Notes under the pieces: model-generated
The model's input: the letters and a program-made list of their open reading frames with translations, nothing else
What the model was told of the DNA's origin: nothing
Databases searched by the model: none
In this document: positions 1-7,200 of the stretch, in pieces
Position numbering within the stretch: position 1 is the stretch's first letter
Layout of the letters: every line of letters starts with the position of its first letter
Translations under genes and position numbers: made by a program
DNA from: Motiliproteus sp965230185
GTDB taxonomy: Bacteria > Pseudomonadota > Gammaproteobacteria > Pseudomonadales > Balneatricaceae
Direction of reading: 5' to 3'
Length of the DNA stretch: 64,000 nucleotides
Assembly: GCA_965230185.1 (NCBI GenBank)
Contig: OZ245995.1
Location: 4,092,001-4,156,000 of the forward strand

Positions 1-103
1 GTCGGCACTGCTCCAGCGCCTCCTTTACGGTGATCAGCCCGTCCACCAGAGTAAAGTTCTGCTTCATTATGTCGCGGGTACGGACTACCTTCTTCTCGCT
101 CAT
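1..103 (-). CDS. CBS domain protein, N-terminal fragment
   Basis: Only the first 34 codons are inside the window; the gene runs off the left edge. The start ATG at 103 overlaps the stop codon of the P-II-like gene (ATGA overlap), so the two are translationally coupled. The peptide begins MSEKKVVRTRDIMKQNF and continues with a hydrophobic turn and 'TVKEALEQC', the usual opening of a CBS domain ('DIM...TV.EA...'). CBS pairs bind adenosyl ligands and regulate partner proteins or channels. Here the likely partners are the DUF1538 membrane proteins of the same operon. Assignment rests on a short fragment and on context. Confidence 0.6.
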   Translation of the reverse strand, partial: MSEKKVVRTRDIMKQNFTLVDGLITVKEALEQCR

Positions 104-450
104 ATCTCATCCTCAATTGAACGGGACAGTTTTTCTACCTGATGGGCGACACCGACGGCATCTTCCACATCGATCTGAATCGCGATGCCCGTGCCTGGCT
201 CTATATCGAAACGCCCTACTTCGGCTATGGTTTCCAGAATATTACGAGACAGGTGTTCCTCAACAATAAACAGCACCACATCCCGCTGAGTTTCCAGAGT
301 CAGTCCGAAGAAGGTCTTCGACTTATTAAGACCTTCGCCACGGGCATTGTTAATAATGGTCGCCCCGGTTGCGCCGGCGTCCCGGGCCGCTTCCATCACC
401 TTGTCGGATTCCGAGTCATTCACAAACGCGACGATCAGTTTAAAGTGCAT
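100..450 (-). CDS. P-II family nitrogen-regulator-like protein
   Basis: A 116-aa protein of GlnB/P-II fold: it opens with MHFKLIVAFVND, has the 'GATGATIINNARGEGL' strand-turn that leads into a T-loop, and ends in a beta-strand/helix tail. P-II proteins sense 2-oxoglutarate and ATP/ADP and dock onto transporters or enzymes. The T-loop region (about residues 37-55) lacks the canonical GlnB uridylylation-tyrosine sequence, so this is a divergent member unlikely to be regulated by GlnD in the classic way. AGGAG lies 7 bp before the ATG at 450. It follows two DUF1538 membrane protein genes and overlaps the CBS gene, which suggests it gates those membrane proteins. Confidence 0.85.
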   Translation of the reverse strand: MHFKLIVAFVNDSESDKVMEAARDAGATGATIINNARGEGLNKSKTFFGLTLETQRDVVLFIVEEHLSRNILETIAEVGRFDIEPGTGIAIQIDVEDAVGVAHQVEKLSRSIEDEI

Positions 451-520
451 AGGTTTTCTCCTGATGCGCTGTGTTTTACAGCCGATGGCAGCGCCATCGG
501 GATTCAGTCATGGACAGGAG

Positions 521-1306
521 TCAGGTCGCCTGTCGGTTCTTTTTTCGATTTCTGGCCTGAAGCATCTCAGACAGCTGGGCATATGCCATCACTGACATAA
601 TCGGAAACAGACTGGCAAAGGCGATCAGCCCGAAACCGTCAATCAGCGGACTGCGTCCGGGCACGGTCTCGGCAAGACCCAGCCCCAGCGCGGCCACCAA
701 CGGCACTGTTACGGTGGAGGTGGTAACACCGCCGGAGTCGTAAGCCAGCGGAATGATCATCCGTGGCGCGAAGTAGGTCTGAATCACCACGATGATATAA
801 CCGACGATAATAAAGTAGTGAATCGGCAGTCCTGTCACGATTCGGTAAGTCCCCAGCGATATGCCAACCGCCACACCAATCGCCACAGCAATCCGCAGGC
901 CCCAGACCCCGATAGCGCCCCCCGAGACCTCATTGGCTTTGATGGCCACCGCGATCAGCGAGGGTTCAGCAATAGTGGTACTGGCGCCGATTGCAAAAGC
1001 AAAGATATAGACCCAGTAGTAATCTGCCCAGTGCAGGGCCACCGCGTCCGCCCCCTGACGAATAAACTCCGGATTTGTCAGCTGCTCGGCCATCAGCCGC
1101 CCGACCGGAAACAGCGCTTTTTCGAGCCCGAGCAGGAACAGCGCCAGACCCAGAATAACGTAGCCGAATCCGATCAATACCCGTTTCAGATTGGGAATCG
1201 GCCGACGGATCACCAGCAGCTGAAAACCGAAGATAATCCCGGCAATGGGGAGCACATCCTTAATCGTCGACAACAGAATCGACAGCAGACCAGAGAGCAG
1301 TTCCAT
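521..1306 (-). CDS. DUF1538 family membrane protein (second copy)
   Basis: A 261-aa hydrophobic protein of the DUF1538 family with about six or seven membrane segments. It shares with its upstream paralogue the blocks 'AYDSGGVTTSTVTVPLVAALGLGLA', 'IDGFGLIAFASLFPI' and 'EPSLIAVA' (quoted here as separate short motifs). Its ATG at 1306 overlaps the stop of the first copy by one base (TGATG), so the two are coupled and may form a heterodimer. The conserved SGGVTTST and DGFGLIAFAS motifs inside the membrane region suggest a channel or transporter, but the substrate of DUF1538 is not established. A 70-bp gap separates it from the P-II gene. Confidence 0.85.
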   Translation of the reverse strand: MELLSGLLSILLSTIKDVLPIAGIIFGFQLLVIRRPIPNLKRVLIGFGYVILGLALFLLGLEKALFPVGRLMAEQLTNPEFIRQGADAVALHWADYYWVYIFAFAIGASTTIAEPSLIAVAIKANEVSGGAIGVWGLRIAVAIGVAVGISLGTYRIVTGLPIHYFIIVGYIIVVIQTYFAPRMIIPLAYDSGGVTTSTVTVPLVAALGLGLAETVPGRSPLIDGFGLIAFASLFPIMSVMAYAQLSEMLQARNRKKNRQAT

Positions 1307-2040
1307 CAGATCACCATCCCGTAAGCCATCACAAAAATCATCGGCGTCAGCGACGCGAAGGCAATCAGGCCAAAGCCGTCAATCATCGGATTACGACCTT
1401 TAATCGAGGACGCCAGACCGACACCAAGTGCCGTAACCAGCGGTACCGTAATGGTGGATGTGGTCACCCCACCGGAATCGTAAGCGATACCGATTATCTC
1501 TTCCGGGGCGAAGAAGGTCATGATTACCACCAGGATGTAACCACCGATGATCAGATACTGAATCGGCCAGCCCTTAAGAATTCGCAGAACACCCAGCACA
1601 ATAGCCAGCCCCACCGACAGCGCCACGGTAAAACGCAGACCGCTGGCGTAGGAACCCCGGGCTTCGCTACTATCGATAATCATCCCGCCCTCGGCTGCTA
1701 CAGCAGCAGCCTCCGACGCCACCGCAATCAGCGCAGGCTCCGCAACAGTGGTGCCGAACCCGAGCGCGAAAGCAAACACCAGTAACCAGACCACATTGCC
1801 CTTACGAGCGAAAGCATGAGCCATGGATTCGCCGATGGGAAACAGGCCCATCTCCAGCCCGAAGATAAAAAACGTCAGGCCCAGCACCACGAAGATCACA
1901 CCGATGAATAATCCCAGCAGATCCGGCAACGGCTGTTGCAGTACCACCAGCTGAAAGAAGGCGATAACCAGAATGATAGGCGCCAGGTCCCGGAGACTGC
2001 CCAGCATGGAATTGGCAAGTGCTGAAAGTGACTGCTTCAA
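1306..2040 (-). CDS. DUF1538 family membrane protein (first copy)
   Basis: A 244-aa polytopic membrane protein of family DUF1538 and the first gene of the operon DUF1538-DUF1538-P-II-CBS. Motifs shared with the next gene include 'YDSGGVTTST' and 'DGFGLIAFASL'. The first hydrophobic segment follows 'LRDLAPIILVIAFFQLVVL'. The chosen start is TTG at 2040, preceded by AAGGA with 7-bp spacing; ATG at 2007 is an alternative that would drop 11 residues. The arrangement of two half-size homologous membrane proteins with a P-II-like and a CBS protein suggests a nucleotide-regulated transporter. This is inferred from context, because the family has no known substrate. Confidence 0.85.
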   Translation of the reverse strand: MKQSLSALANSMLGSLRDLAPIILVIAFFQLVVLQQPLPDLLGLFIGVIFVVLGLTFFIFGLEMGLFPIGESMAHAFARKGNVVWLLVFAFALGFGTTVAEPALIAVASEAAAVAAEGGMIIDSSEARGSYASGLRFTVALSVGLAIVLGVLRILKGWPIQYLIIGGYILVVIMTFFAPEEIIGIAYDSGGVTTSTITVPLVTALGVGLASSIKGRNPMIDGFGLIAFASLTPMIFVMAYGMVI

Positions 2041-2075
2041 ACCTGTGTCCTTCAGTTCCCTGTTCGAATCAGCCC

Positions 2076-2081
2076 ATTATA
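2076..2081 (-). promoter_or_regulatory. Putative -10 box of the DUF1538 operon
   Basis: On the minus strand the 55-bp gap between the GIY-YIG gene and the DUF1538 operon contains a perfect TATAAT, 36 bases upstream of the TTG start. No good -35 hexamer is visible at 16-18 bp, so activator dependence or a chance match are both possible. Confidence 0.35.
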
Positions 2082-2095
2082 ATCACATTCGCTAA

Positions 2096-2404
2096 TTAAA
2101 CACCGGGTAAGATAGTCGTAGTCGCTTGTTTTGAGTCAATTAGTTCCAGTTTTTTTTTGCGACTGAGCTTCTTGATCCGGAGTTCCTCCCGAGTCGCAGT
2201 GGAACGGTCCGGAAAACCGCTGCTGTAAACCAGCCGATCGGGAGGGTCGGAGCGAAAGAACTTCGCACCGCGACCAGTGAGATGCTGTTGCCAGCGGCGC
2301 TGCAGGTCGGTGGTGATGCCGGTGTACAACCTGCCGCCCCGGGTCTCGATGATGTACAGGAACCAGGGGGAGTCCCCCGGCTGTGGAAAACTTTCGCTAT
2401 GCAC
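2096..2404 (-). CDS. GIY-YIG domain protein (YhbQ-like)
   Basis: A 102-aa protein consisting of a single GIY-YIG domain. The 'WFLYIIETRGGRLYTGITTD' stretch carries the LYI...YTG signature, followed by the conserved 'QRRWQQH' arginine/histidine helix, and a downstream glutamate in 'TREELRIKKLSRKKKLELI'. Stand-alone small members of this family are common in proteobacteria and are structure-selective or nonspecific nucleases of uncertain cellular role. The GTG start at 2404 has a weak ribosome site, so the exact N-terminus is uncertain. It is divergent from the DUF3549 gene and lies 55 bp upstream of the DUF1538 operon. Confidence 0.85.
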   Translation of the reverse strand: MHSESFPQPGDSPWFLYIIETRGGRLYTGITTDLQRRWQQHLTGRGAKFFRSDPPDRLVYSSGFPDRSTATREELRIKKLSRKKKLELIDSKQATTTILPGV

Positions 2405-2507
2405 CGAACTGATAGTCCCGATCCCTGCTGATGGATGCTAAAATGCCGCCACATCATAGCACCCTGGCAAACGCCAGCTCCAGTAAAGGTCCGTTGTTGC
2501 AGCGCTT

Positions 2508-3551
2508 ATGAACAGTATCCAGACCCTGACCGATTTTCTTCGCTCCACCGATGCCAGTTTCCGCATTTTCGATATGGGCCGGCGTATAAGCAAGCTCAGC
2601 CAGGAGCAGTTTCAGAAGTTCGAACGGGCAGAGATCCCCTACCCCCTGCCACTGGTGCAACATGCCTGGCTGGGCATCATGATCTGGAACCCCCGGGAAG
2701 CAGGTCAGCATCAGATCTGGTTCCTGAAGTTTCCGCTCGACGAACAGGGTCTGCTGGTTCAGGCGGCACGGGATGATTTTCTCAACCGGCTGGCAAAGAT
2801 CGTGGGCAGTCAGCTGCTGGATCAGGACGGCGAGCGGGATCCGCTGAAGGATAACCCTTTTTCCTTCACTCCCGATCAGGAAAAGATGGCCGCCTTTCAT
2901 GCCAGAGCCACCCGTATTCTGAAACAGCCGGCGTCCGGGTACTACGAGCCGGCCCGTGAGTATTTCAGCGGTCTGCGCGGATTTGAACACTGGGATCAGT
3001 TGGGACTGCAGGGTATCGCCGATGTGGTGGCCAGACTGGATGAACGCGGCAACGATGCCCTGCTGACCGGCGCCATCGATAAACTGCCTGTCACGCCACT
3101 GGAGGCCCTCTGCGCCGGACTGGAGCATGAAATTCCGGGCCACCGTCTGTCATCGGCGCTTGATCAGCGCCTGCAACAGGAACTGAGGTTGCCGGAAACC
3201 ACGCCGAACCTGGTGGGAGCCCTGCTGAGAGCGCTGTCCCAGAGCCATTCTGAAGAGATTCGCCGGCAGGCGCTGCAACGGGTGCTGGAGAGCCGCTTCG
3301 GGCCGGAGATAGAGGTACTGGCGGCGATCGCCAGCCGCTGCTGGCAGGAACTCAGAGATGAGCAGATACGGCGGCTGTTTATGGACCGGCTGGCAATCAA
3401 CAGCGCCGGTCAGCAGAGTTTTAACCTGATGGTCAGAGACCTGGTGTTTGTCCCCGGGATGCGGGAACCGATCATGAGCAGCTTCCGGGACCCGCAACGC
3501 GGCGAAGACCTGTCCCGTGCCATCGGGGCCTTCTTTCAGTCGCCGGGCTGA
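2508..3551 (+). CDS. DUF3549 family protein
   Basis: A 347-aa soluble protein recognised as the DUF3549 family from its opening 'TLTDFLRSTDASFRIFDMGR' and the following 'PYPLPLVQHAWLGIMIWN' block. The family is widespread in gammaproteobacteria and has no assigned function. The C-terminal two thirds is helical with HEAT-like repetition ('RRQALQRVLESR', 'LAAIASRCWQEL'), consistent with a scaffold. No signal peptide or membrane segment is visible. It is convergent with the lambda-P-like gene, with 17 bp between the two stop codons, and there is no sign of an operon. Confidence 0.85.
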   Translation: MNSIQTLTDFLRSTDASFRIFDMGRRISKLSQEQFQKFERAEIPYPLPLVQHAWLGIMIWNPREAGQHQIWFLKFPLDEQGLLVQAARDDFLNRLAKIVGSQLLDQDGERDPLKDNPFSFTPDQEKMAAFHARATRILKQPASGYYEPAREYFSGLRGFEHWDQLGLQGIADVVARLDERGNDALLTGAIDKLPVTPLEALCAGLEHEIPGHRLSSALDQRLQQELRLPETTPNLVGALLRALSQSHSEEIRRQALQRVLESRFGPEIEVLAAIASRCWQELRDEQIRRLFMDRLAINSAGQQSFNLMVRDLVFVPGMREPIMSSFRDPQRGEDLSRAIGAFFQSPG

Positions 3552-3568
3552 AGTTCGCCCGCCCCGAC

Positions 3569-4375
3569 TCAGCCGCGATAATCCTCCGGCAGTTCCAGCG
3601 TCAGCCCCCAGGCTTTCAGCCGCTCCTCTGCATGCGCCTTAAAGTGCGCCCTGACCGGGCTGCCTTTCGGCTTCTGCAGATAAAACAGCAGCGTCGCCGC
3701 CTGCTCCGGGGTGACGTTGTTGGCTTCGCCCCACTGCTGAATAAAGGTCGCCAGGGTATTGGACGACTTGTCCGGCAGCCCCTTAGGCAAGGGCACTTCC
3801 AGCTTCTCACCGGCCAGCACACGCTGACAGATCCGTCGATAGTTAGCCTCGAAGTCTCCGAACACCCGCGACTTTTCCTCGGTGCGAAGCCGGAACCAGT
3901 CGCTTTCCCGGCCGGCAAAATAGACCGCCGGGTGACTCCAGTCATGATTGCGGGGGTCGTCGCTGTACTCGCAGGCTTCCCGGTAGGCTTTCAGTGCCGA
4001 CGGCAGGCCGAGATCATCCATCCCCTTTTTCAGCACCGCCAGAAATTCGGAGATGGTGGGCATCCACACGTACTCCTCTTTGCAGCGGTCGACGGCGGCA
4101 ACCAGCTCCTGTTCCGTGTAATCACGCAGGCTGAGTGCCCACTCTCGCTTGGCGATACGGATCTCGTTTTCGTTATCGAATACGCTTTTAAATTTGTGCC
4201 CGTAGATCGTCATAAAACGGGCGAAGACCATGTTGACCAGGGTCTTGGTCAGCGGACTGATCGGGTCCTGCCGCTGCGCCTGTTCGGACTCACCAGTCGA
4301 TGTTGTTGATGTCCATGACTTCCCGGGTGATCCGCTCGCGCTTCTCTGCGCGATGATTTGGTTGATATCTTTCAC
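3569..4375 (-). CDS. dopE: Lambda-P-like replicative helicase loader (DopE type)
   Basis: The protein (about 268 aa) aligns by eye with phage lambda replication protein P. It has 'LVNMVFARF...NEIRIAKREWALSLRDYTEQEL' near the N-terminus (P: 'GVF..L...NEIRRQWVLAF'), 'NHDWSHPAVYFAGRES' in the middle (P: 'YPWKSNAHYW'), and a 'RRICQRVLAGEKLEVPLPK' tail (P: 'ARINRGE.IPEP'). P recruits DnaB helicase. The gene follows a DnaT/lambda-O-like gene with overlapping frames, and no other phage gene is near, matching the domesticated pair described as dopC/dopE in bacteria lacking DnaC and DciA. The start is uncertain: GTG at 4375 has AGAGG 6 bp upstream, GTG at 4405 is the longest frame, and ATG at 4231 would be non-overlapping. 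Confidence 0.72.
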   Translation of the reverse strand: MKDINQIIAQRSASGSPGKSWTSTTSTGESEQAQRQDPISPLTKTLVNMVFARFMTIYGHKFKSVFDNENEIRIAKREWALSLRDYTEQELVAAVDRCKEEYVWMPTISEFLAVLKKGMDDLGLPSALKAYREACEYSDDPRNHDWSHPAVYFAGRESDWFRLRTEEKSRVFGDFEANYRRICQRVLAGEKLEVPLPKGLPDKSSNTLATFIQQWGEANNVTPEQAATLLFYLQKPKGSPVRAHFKAHAEERLKAWGLTLELPEDYRG

Positions 4376-5375
4376 CTTTGACCTCTGAAGAATCCTGATC
4401 GCCACTACGCGCCAGTCGGCCCTGACGGGTCTGCTCTTTTACCCACTGTTTCTTAACCAGCCGGATAAACAGATGATCCCATGAAGCCTCCTTACGGTCA
4501 CGCATGGACCAGTAGGTGACAAACTCATCAATCAGCGTTTCGGCAAATTCCGGCGGGATATTCTGTTTTTTCAGCAAATGCTGGGTGGTGTTGTCGGGCT
4601 GCCAGTCGGCATGCATCTCATGGAGAGTCTGATTGCGCTTCTCCTGCTGATCGAACAGTACTTCCAGCTCATCCTTCGGCCGACTCCAGCCGACGCTGCC
4701 ACCGAAGCTGGGGGCCGGACCCCGCTGTAGCATAGAGCTGCCGACGGCCGGCTCTGCAGCCGCCCGACGGGATTGCTGCAATGCCTGCCAGGCCCCCGAG
4801 GGCTCAGGCAACTTTTTCCGGGGCTGCGACTCAGATCCCCGCCCGGATATCGGACCTGCAGCCGGCTGCGAAACACCGGCGGTACTGCTCCGAGCCCGCT
4901 TTTCACTGATCGCGGCACGCGCCTCCTTTACCGCCTGGCGCAGCTGACCACCGGAAGACGGTGGTTCGCTGACGGCAGACTGCCCCGAATCCAAAGCACT
5001 CTGGTCGGTTCTGGCCACCGTTCCGGCAGGCTCAGTATCTGCGGCTGAGTTTTCCTGCCCGGCAACCGCTCCGCTCAGCGGCTGGCTGTACAGCGTCACC
5101 CGAATACTGCCATTGGCATTGAATTCAGCCTCAATCACCCCCTGGTTCACCAGGCTGCCGGTAATTTCAGCCAGCCGGTCTTCATCCCAGAAAGAGACCA
5201 GATGGCGCCATTCATGGCGCCGGGCCAGAAAATAGTTCTGACCTTCTGCATCGACAGCGCCGTGATGACGGGCAAAATCGTGATAGATCGCCAGCAGCAC
5301 AGCCTCTTCGGTCCCATAGCGAGCGGCCAGGGACGGGTAGAAAAGAACAGGTTGTTCGGGAAAAAGACCGCTCAT
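4290..5375 (-). CDS. dopC: DnaT/lambda-O-like replication protein (DopC type)
   Basis: A 361-aa protein with three parts. The N-terminus (residues 1-100) resembles a winged helix: 'YPSLAARYGTEEAVLLAIYHDF', 'HEWRHLVSFWDEDRLAEITGSL', 'NQGVIEAEF'. It is followed by a long low-complexity Ser/Ala/Gln/Arg linker (about 105-245). The C-terminus (about 265-330) is a DnaT-type DNA-binding domain: 'ADWQPDNTTQHLLKKQNIP', 'FAETLIDEFVTYWSMRDRKEA', 'LFIRLVKKQWVKEQ'. This layout matches lambda O (origin binder) and the primosome factor DnaT. It overlaps the lambda-P-like gene by roughly 90 bp, so the pair is probably co-translated and loads DnaB. The role is inferred from homology and pairing. Confidence 0.72.
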   Translation of the reverse strand: MSGLFPEQPVLFYPSLAARYGTEEAVLLAIYHDFARHHGAVDAEGQNYFLARRHEWRHLVSFWDEDRLAEITGSLVNQGVIEAEFNANGSIRVTLYSQPLSGAVAGQENSAADTEPAGTVARTDQSALDSGQSAVSEPPSSGGQLRQAVKEARAAISEKRARSSTAGVSQPAAGPISGRGSESQPRKKLPEPSGAWQALQQSRRAAAEPAVGSSMLQRGPAPSFGGSVGWSRPKDELEVLFDQQEKRNQTLHEMHADWQPDNTTQHLLKKQNIPPEFAETLIDEFVTYWSMRDRKEASWDHLFIRLVKKQWVKEQTRQGRLARSGDQDSSEVKGERYQPNHRAEKRERITREVMDINNIDW

Positions 5376-5593
5376 AGGCTGCTCGGATGATACTCTGCTG
5401 ATTCTGACGAGAGCGCAGCTATCGATTGTCGGCTGATAACAGATCCGGGCCGGTCGGCAGCGCTGATAATTTGCGCTGAGCTTACCACAAAGCGGTCGAT
5501 TCTGTCCGGCGAAAAACGAATTCCGGCTGCCCTGCCGGTCGCGGCCGGTGGCAGATTGGCGGCGGGAAAGGCAGGGCCCGCCGGGGGGAGTCA

Positions 5594-5616
5594 GGGAGCA
5601 ACGGATCGTTGCTCCC
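5594..5616. terminator. Perfect 10-bp stem hairpin after the CBS gene
   Basis: An exact inverted repeat, GGGAGCAACG and CGTTGCTCCC, separated by the three bases GAT, starts 10 bases beyond the stop codon of the minus-strand CBS gene. The stem is strong enough for a transcript end, but neither strand has a T-run after it. It is therefore either a 3'-end stabilising hairpin or a Rho-assisted terminator rather than a classic intrinsic one. The rest of 5376-5626 shows no gene. Confidence 0.45.
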
Positions 5617-5626
5617 GGCGCAGGAT

Positions 5627-6034
5627 TCAGTTGCTGGAAACGAAATCCTTAACCGCCCGCAACACGTCCTTACGACTGATCTGGCCGACCAGCTTGCCCT
5701 CTTTAAGTACCGGGAAACGGCGCCGCGGGCCGTCGATAAACTGGTTGGCGAGATTGACGATATCCTCATCGAACTCAACGGTGTCCACGCTGTCGGTCAT
5801 AAAATCACCGACCCGGCCGCCGTGTTCCTCTTCATGGTAGGTGTAGCTGAGAATGCTCTTCAGGCAGTCCACTTCCGACAGCATGCCGATCATTTCACCA
5901 CGGTCATCCACCACAGGAGCACCGGAAATATTGTGTTCGGTAAATACTTCGATCGCTTCAAACAGGTCGGTCTCAGGCTTGAATGTAACCAGCTTGGTTG
6001 ACATATAGTCCTGAACTTTTACGGATCTCAACAT
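5627..6034 (-). CDS. Two-CBS-domain protein
   Basis: A 135-aa protein made of a tandem CBS pair: the first from 'VQDYMSTKLVTFKPETDLFEA' to 'APVVDDRGEMIGMLSEVDCL', the second from 'VGDFMTDSVDTVEFDEDI' to 'FPVLKEGKLVGQISRKDVLRAV'. The ligand-site aspartates (SEVD, SRKD) are present. Stand-alone CBS pairs bind AMP, ATP or SAM and act as energy sensors on partner enzymes; the partner here is unknown. AAGGAG lies before the ATG at 6034. The next gene upstream on the same strand is purU, 85 bp away, so co-transcription is possible. Confidence 0.9.
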   Translation of the reverse strand: MLRSVKVQDYMSTKLVTFKPETDLFEAIEVFTEHNISGAPVVDDRGEMIGMLSEVDCLKSILSYTYHEEEHGGRVGDFMTDSVDTVEFDEDIVNLANQFIDGPRRRFPVLKEGKLVGQISRKDVLRAVKDFVSSN

Positions 6035-6119
6035 TTTTTGCTGCTCCTTCTACGCAACAGATAAATTCCCGTTCGCTCCGGACGAGCCTCAAATTTCGCG
6101 ACGGGCTCTCCGAAAGCGG

Positions 6120-6974
6120 CTAGTTGAATACCACTGTCTTATTACCGTGAACCAGAATCCGGTCTTCCAGATGCCAGCGAAGCCCACGAGCCAGCACCGT
6201 TTTCTCGACATCCCGCCCCAGTCTTACCATATCCCGGGTTTCATCGGTATGGGTAATACGAATCACATCCTGATCGATGATCGGCCCGGCATCCAGATCT
6301 TCCGTCACATAATGACAGGTCGCACCGATCAGTTTCACTCCGCGCTCATGGGCCTGGTGATACGGTTTTGCTCCCGCAAAGGATGGCAGAAAGCTGTGGT
6401 GAATGTTAATCACCCGACACGCGTACTCATGGCAGAGCTCCGGCGGCAGAATCTGCATGTAGCGGGCCAGCACAATAGTATCGATATCATATTCCTGCAC
6501 CAGCTGCCGTACCCGGGAAAAAGACTCAGCCTTGTTGTCACGGTTTACCGGCACGTGATGATAGGGAATTCCATGCCACTCCACCATGCTACGTAAGTCT
6601 TCATGATTGGAGATAACACAGGGAATTTCACAGTCCAGTTCTTTACTGTGATAACGATAGAGCAGATCCGAGAGACAGTGGGCTTCACGGCTGGCCATCA
6701 GCATCACTCGTTTTGGCCGGGCCGAATCATCTATACGCCAGGTCATATTGAAAGACTGGGCAATCGGCTGGAACGCCTGCTCGATCTCCTCCAGCGAGAA
6801 TTTCATGCTGTCAGCCATGATCTCATAGCGCATAAAGAACCAGCCGCTGGCACGGTCTGAGTACTGATGGGCGTCGCCGATAGAGCCCCCGTGACTGGAA
6901 ATAAAATTACTGACCATGGCGACGATGCCCAGACGGTCGGGGCAGGAAATAACCAGTCGATACCTGCGTTCCAT
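6120..6974 (-). CDS. purU: Formyltetrahydrofolate deformylase PurU
   Basis: Hydrolyses 10-formyl-THF to formate and THF, supplying formate to PurT and balancing the one-carbon pool. The protein has an N-terminal ACT domain ('RYRLVISCPDRLGIVAMVSNF', about residues 4-80) and a C-terminal formyltransferase-fold domain with the catalytic 'INIHHSFLPSF' histidine and 'DLDAGPIIDQ' aspartate motifs. From the ATG at 6974 it is 284 aa, the usual family size. An upstream start at 7046 would add 24 low-complexity residues not typical of the family and is not favoured. The gene is divergent from the phosphorylase gene. Confidence 0.93.
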   Translation of the reverse strand: MERRYRLVISCPDRLGIVAMVSNFISSHGGSIGDAHQYSDRASGWFFMRYEIMADSMKFSLEEIEQAFQPIAQSFNMTWRIDDSARPKRVMLMASREAHCLSDLLYRYHSKELDCEIPCVISNHEDLRSMVEWHGIPYHHVPVNRDNKAESFSRVRQLVQEYDIDTIVLARYMQILPPELCHEYACRVINIHHSFLPSFAGAKPYHQAHERGVKLIGATCHYVTEDLDAGPIIDQDVIRITHTDETRDMVRLGRDVEKTVLARGLRWHLEDRILVHGNKTVVFN

Positions 6975-7200
6975 ACTCTGTGTTCTCTGCTCTGCGTTCT
7001 GCTGTTGCTCCGCCGGCACCGGAGCGGCACCGAAAACAGAGGGCATTCTAGCAACTTATTCAGACCGTCACACCTGACTTTTGCCGGCTCCGGGGGCCGC
7101 TACCGGCCGCCAGCCTGCGACTATACTTAACAGTAACCAACTGAAAGTCATAATAGTTTTAGTTGAACTCAAACTGGCGCCGGGAGCGAGCACTGATCCG

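Noticed and set aside
3569..5375. A prophage remnant
   Set aside because: Only the O/P-like pair is phage-like; both flanks are housekeeping genes, with no integrase, repressor, attachment repeat or structural gene.
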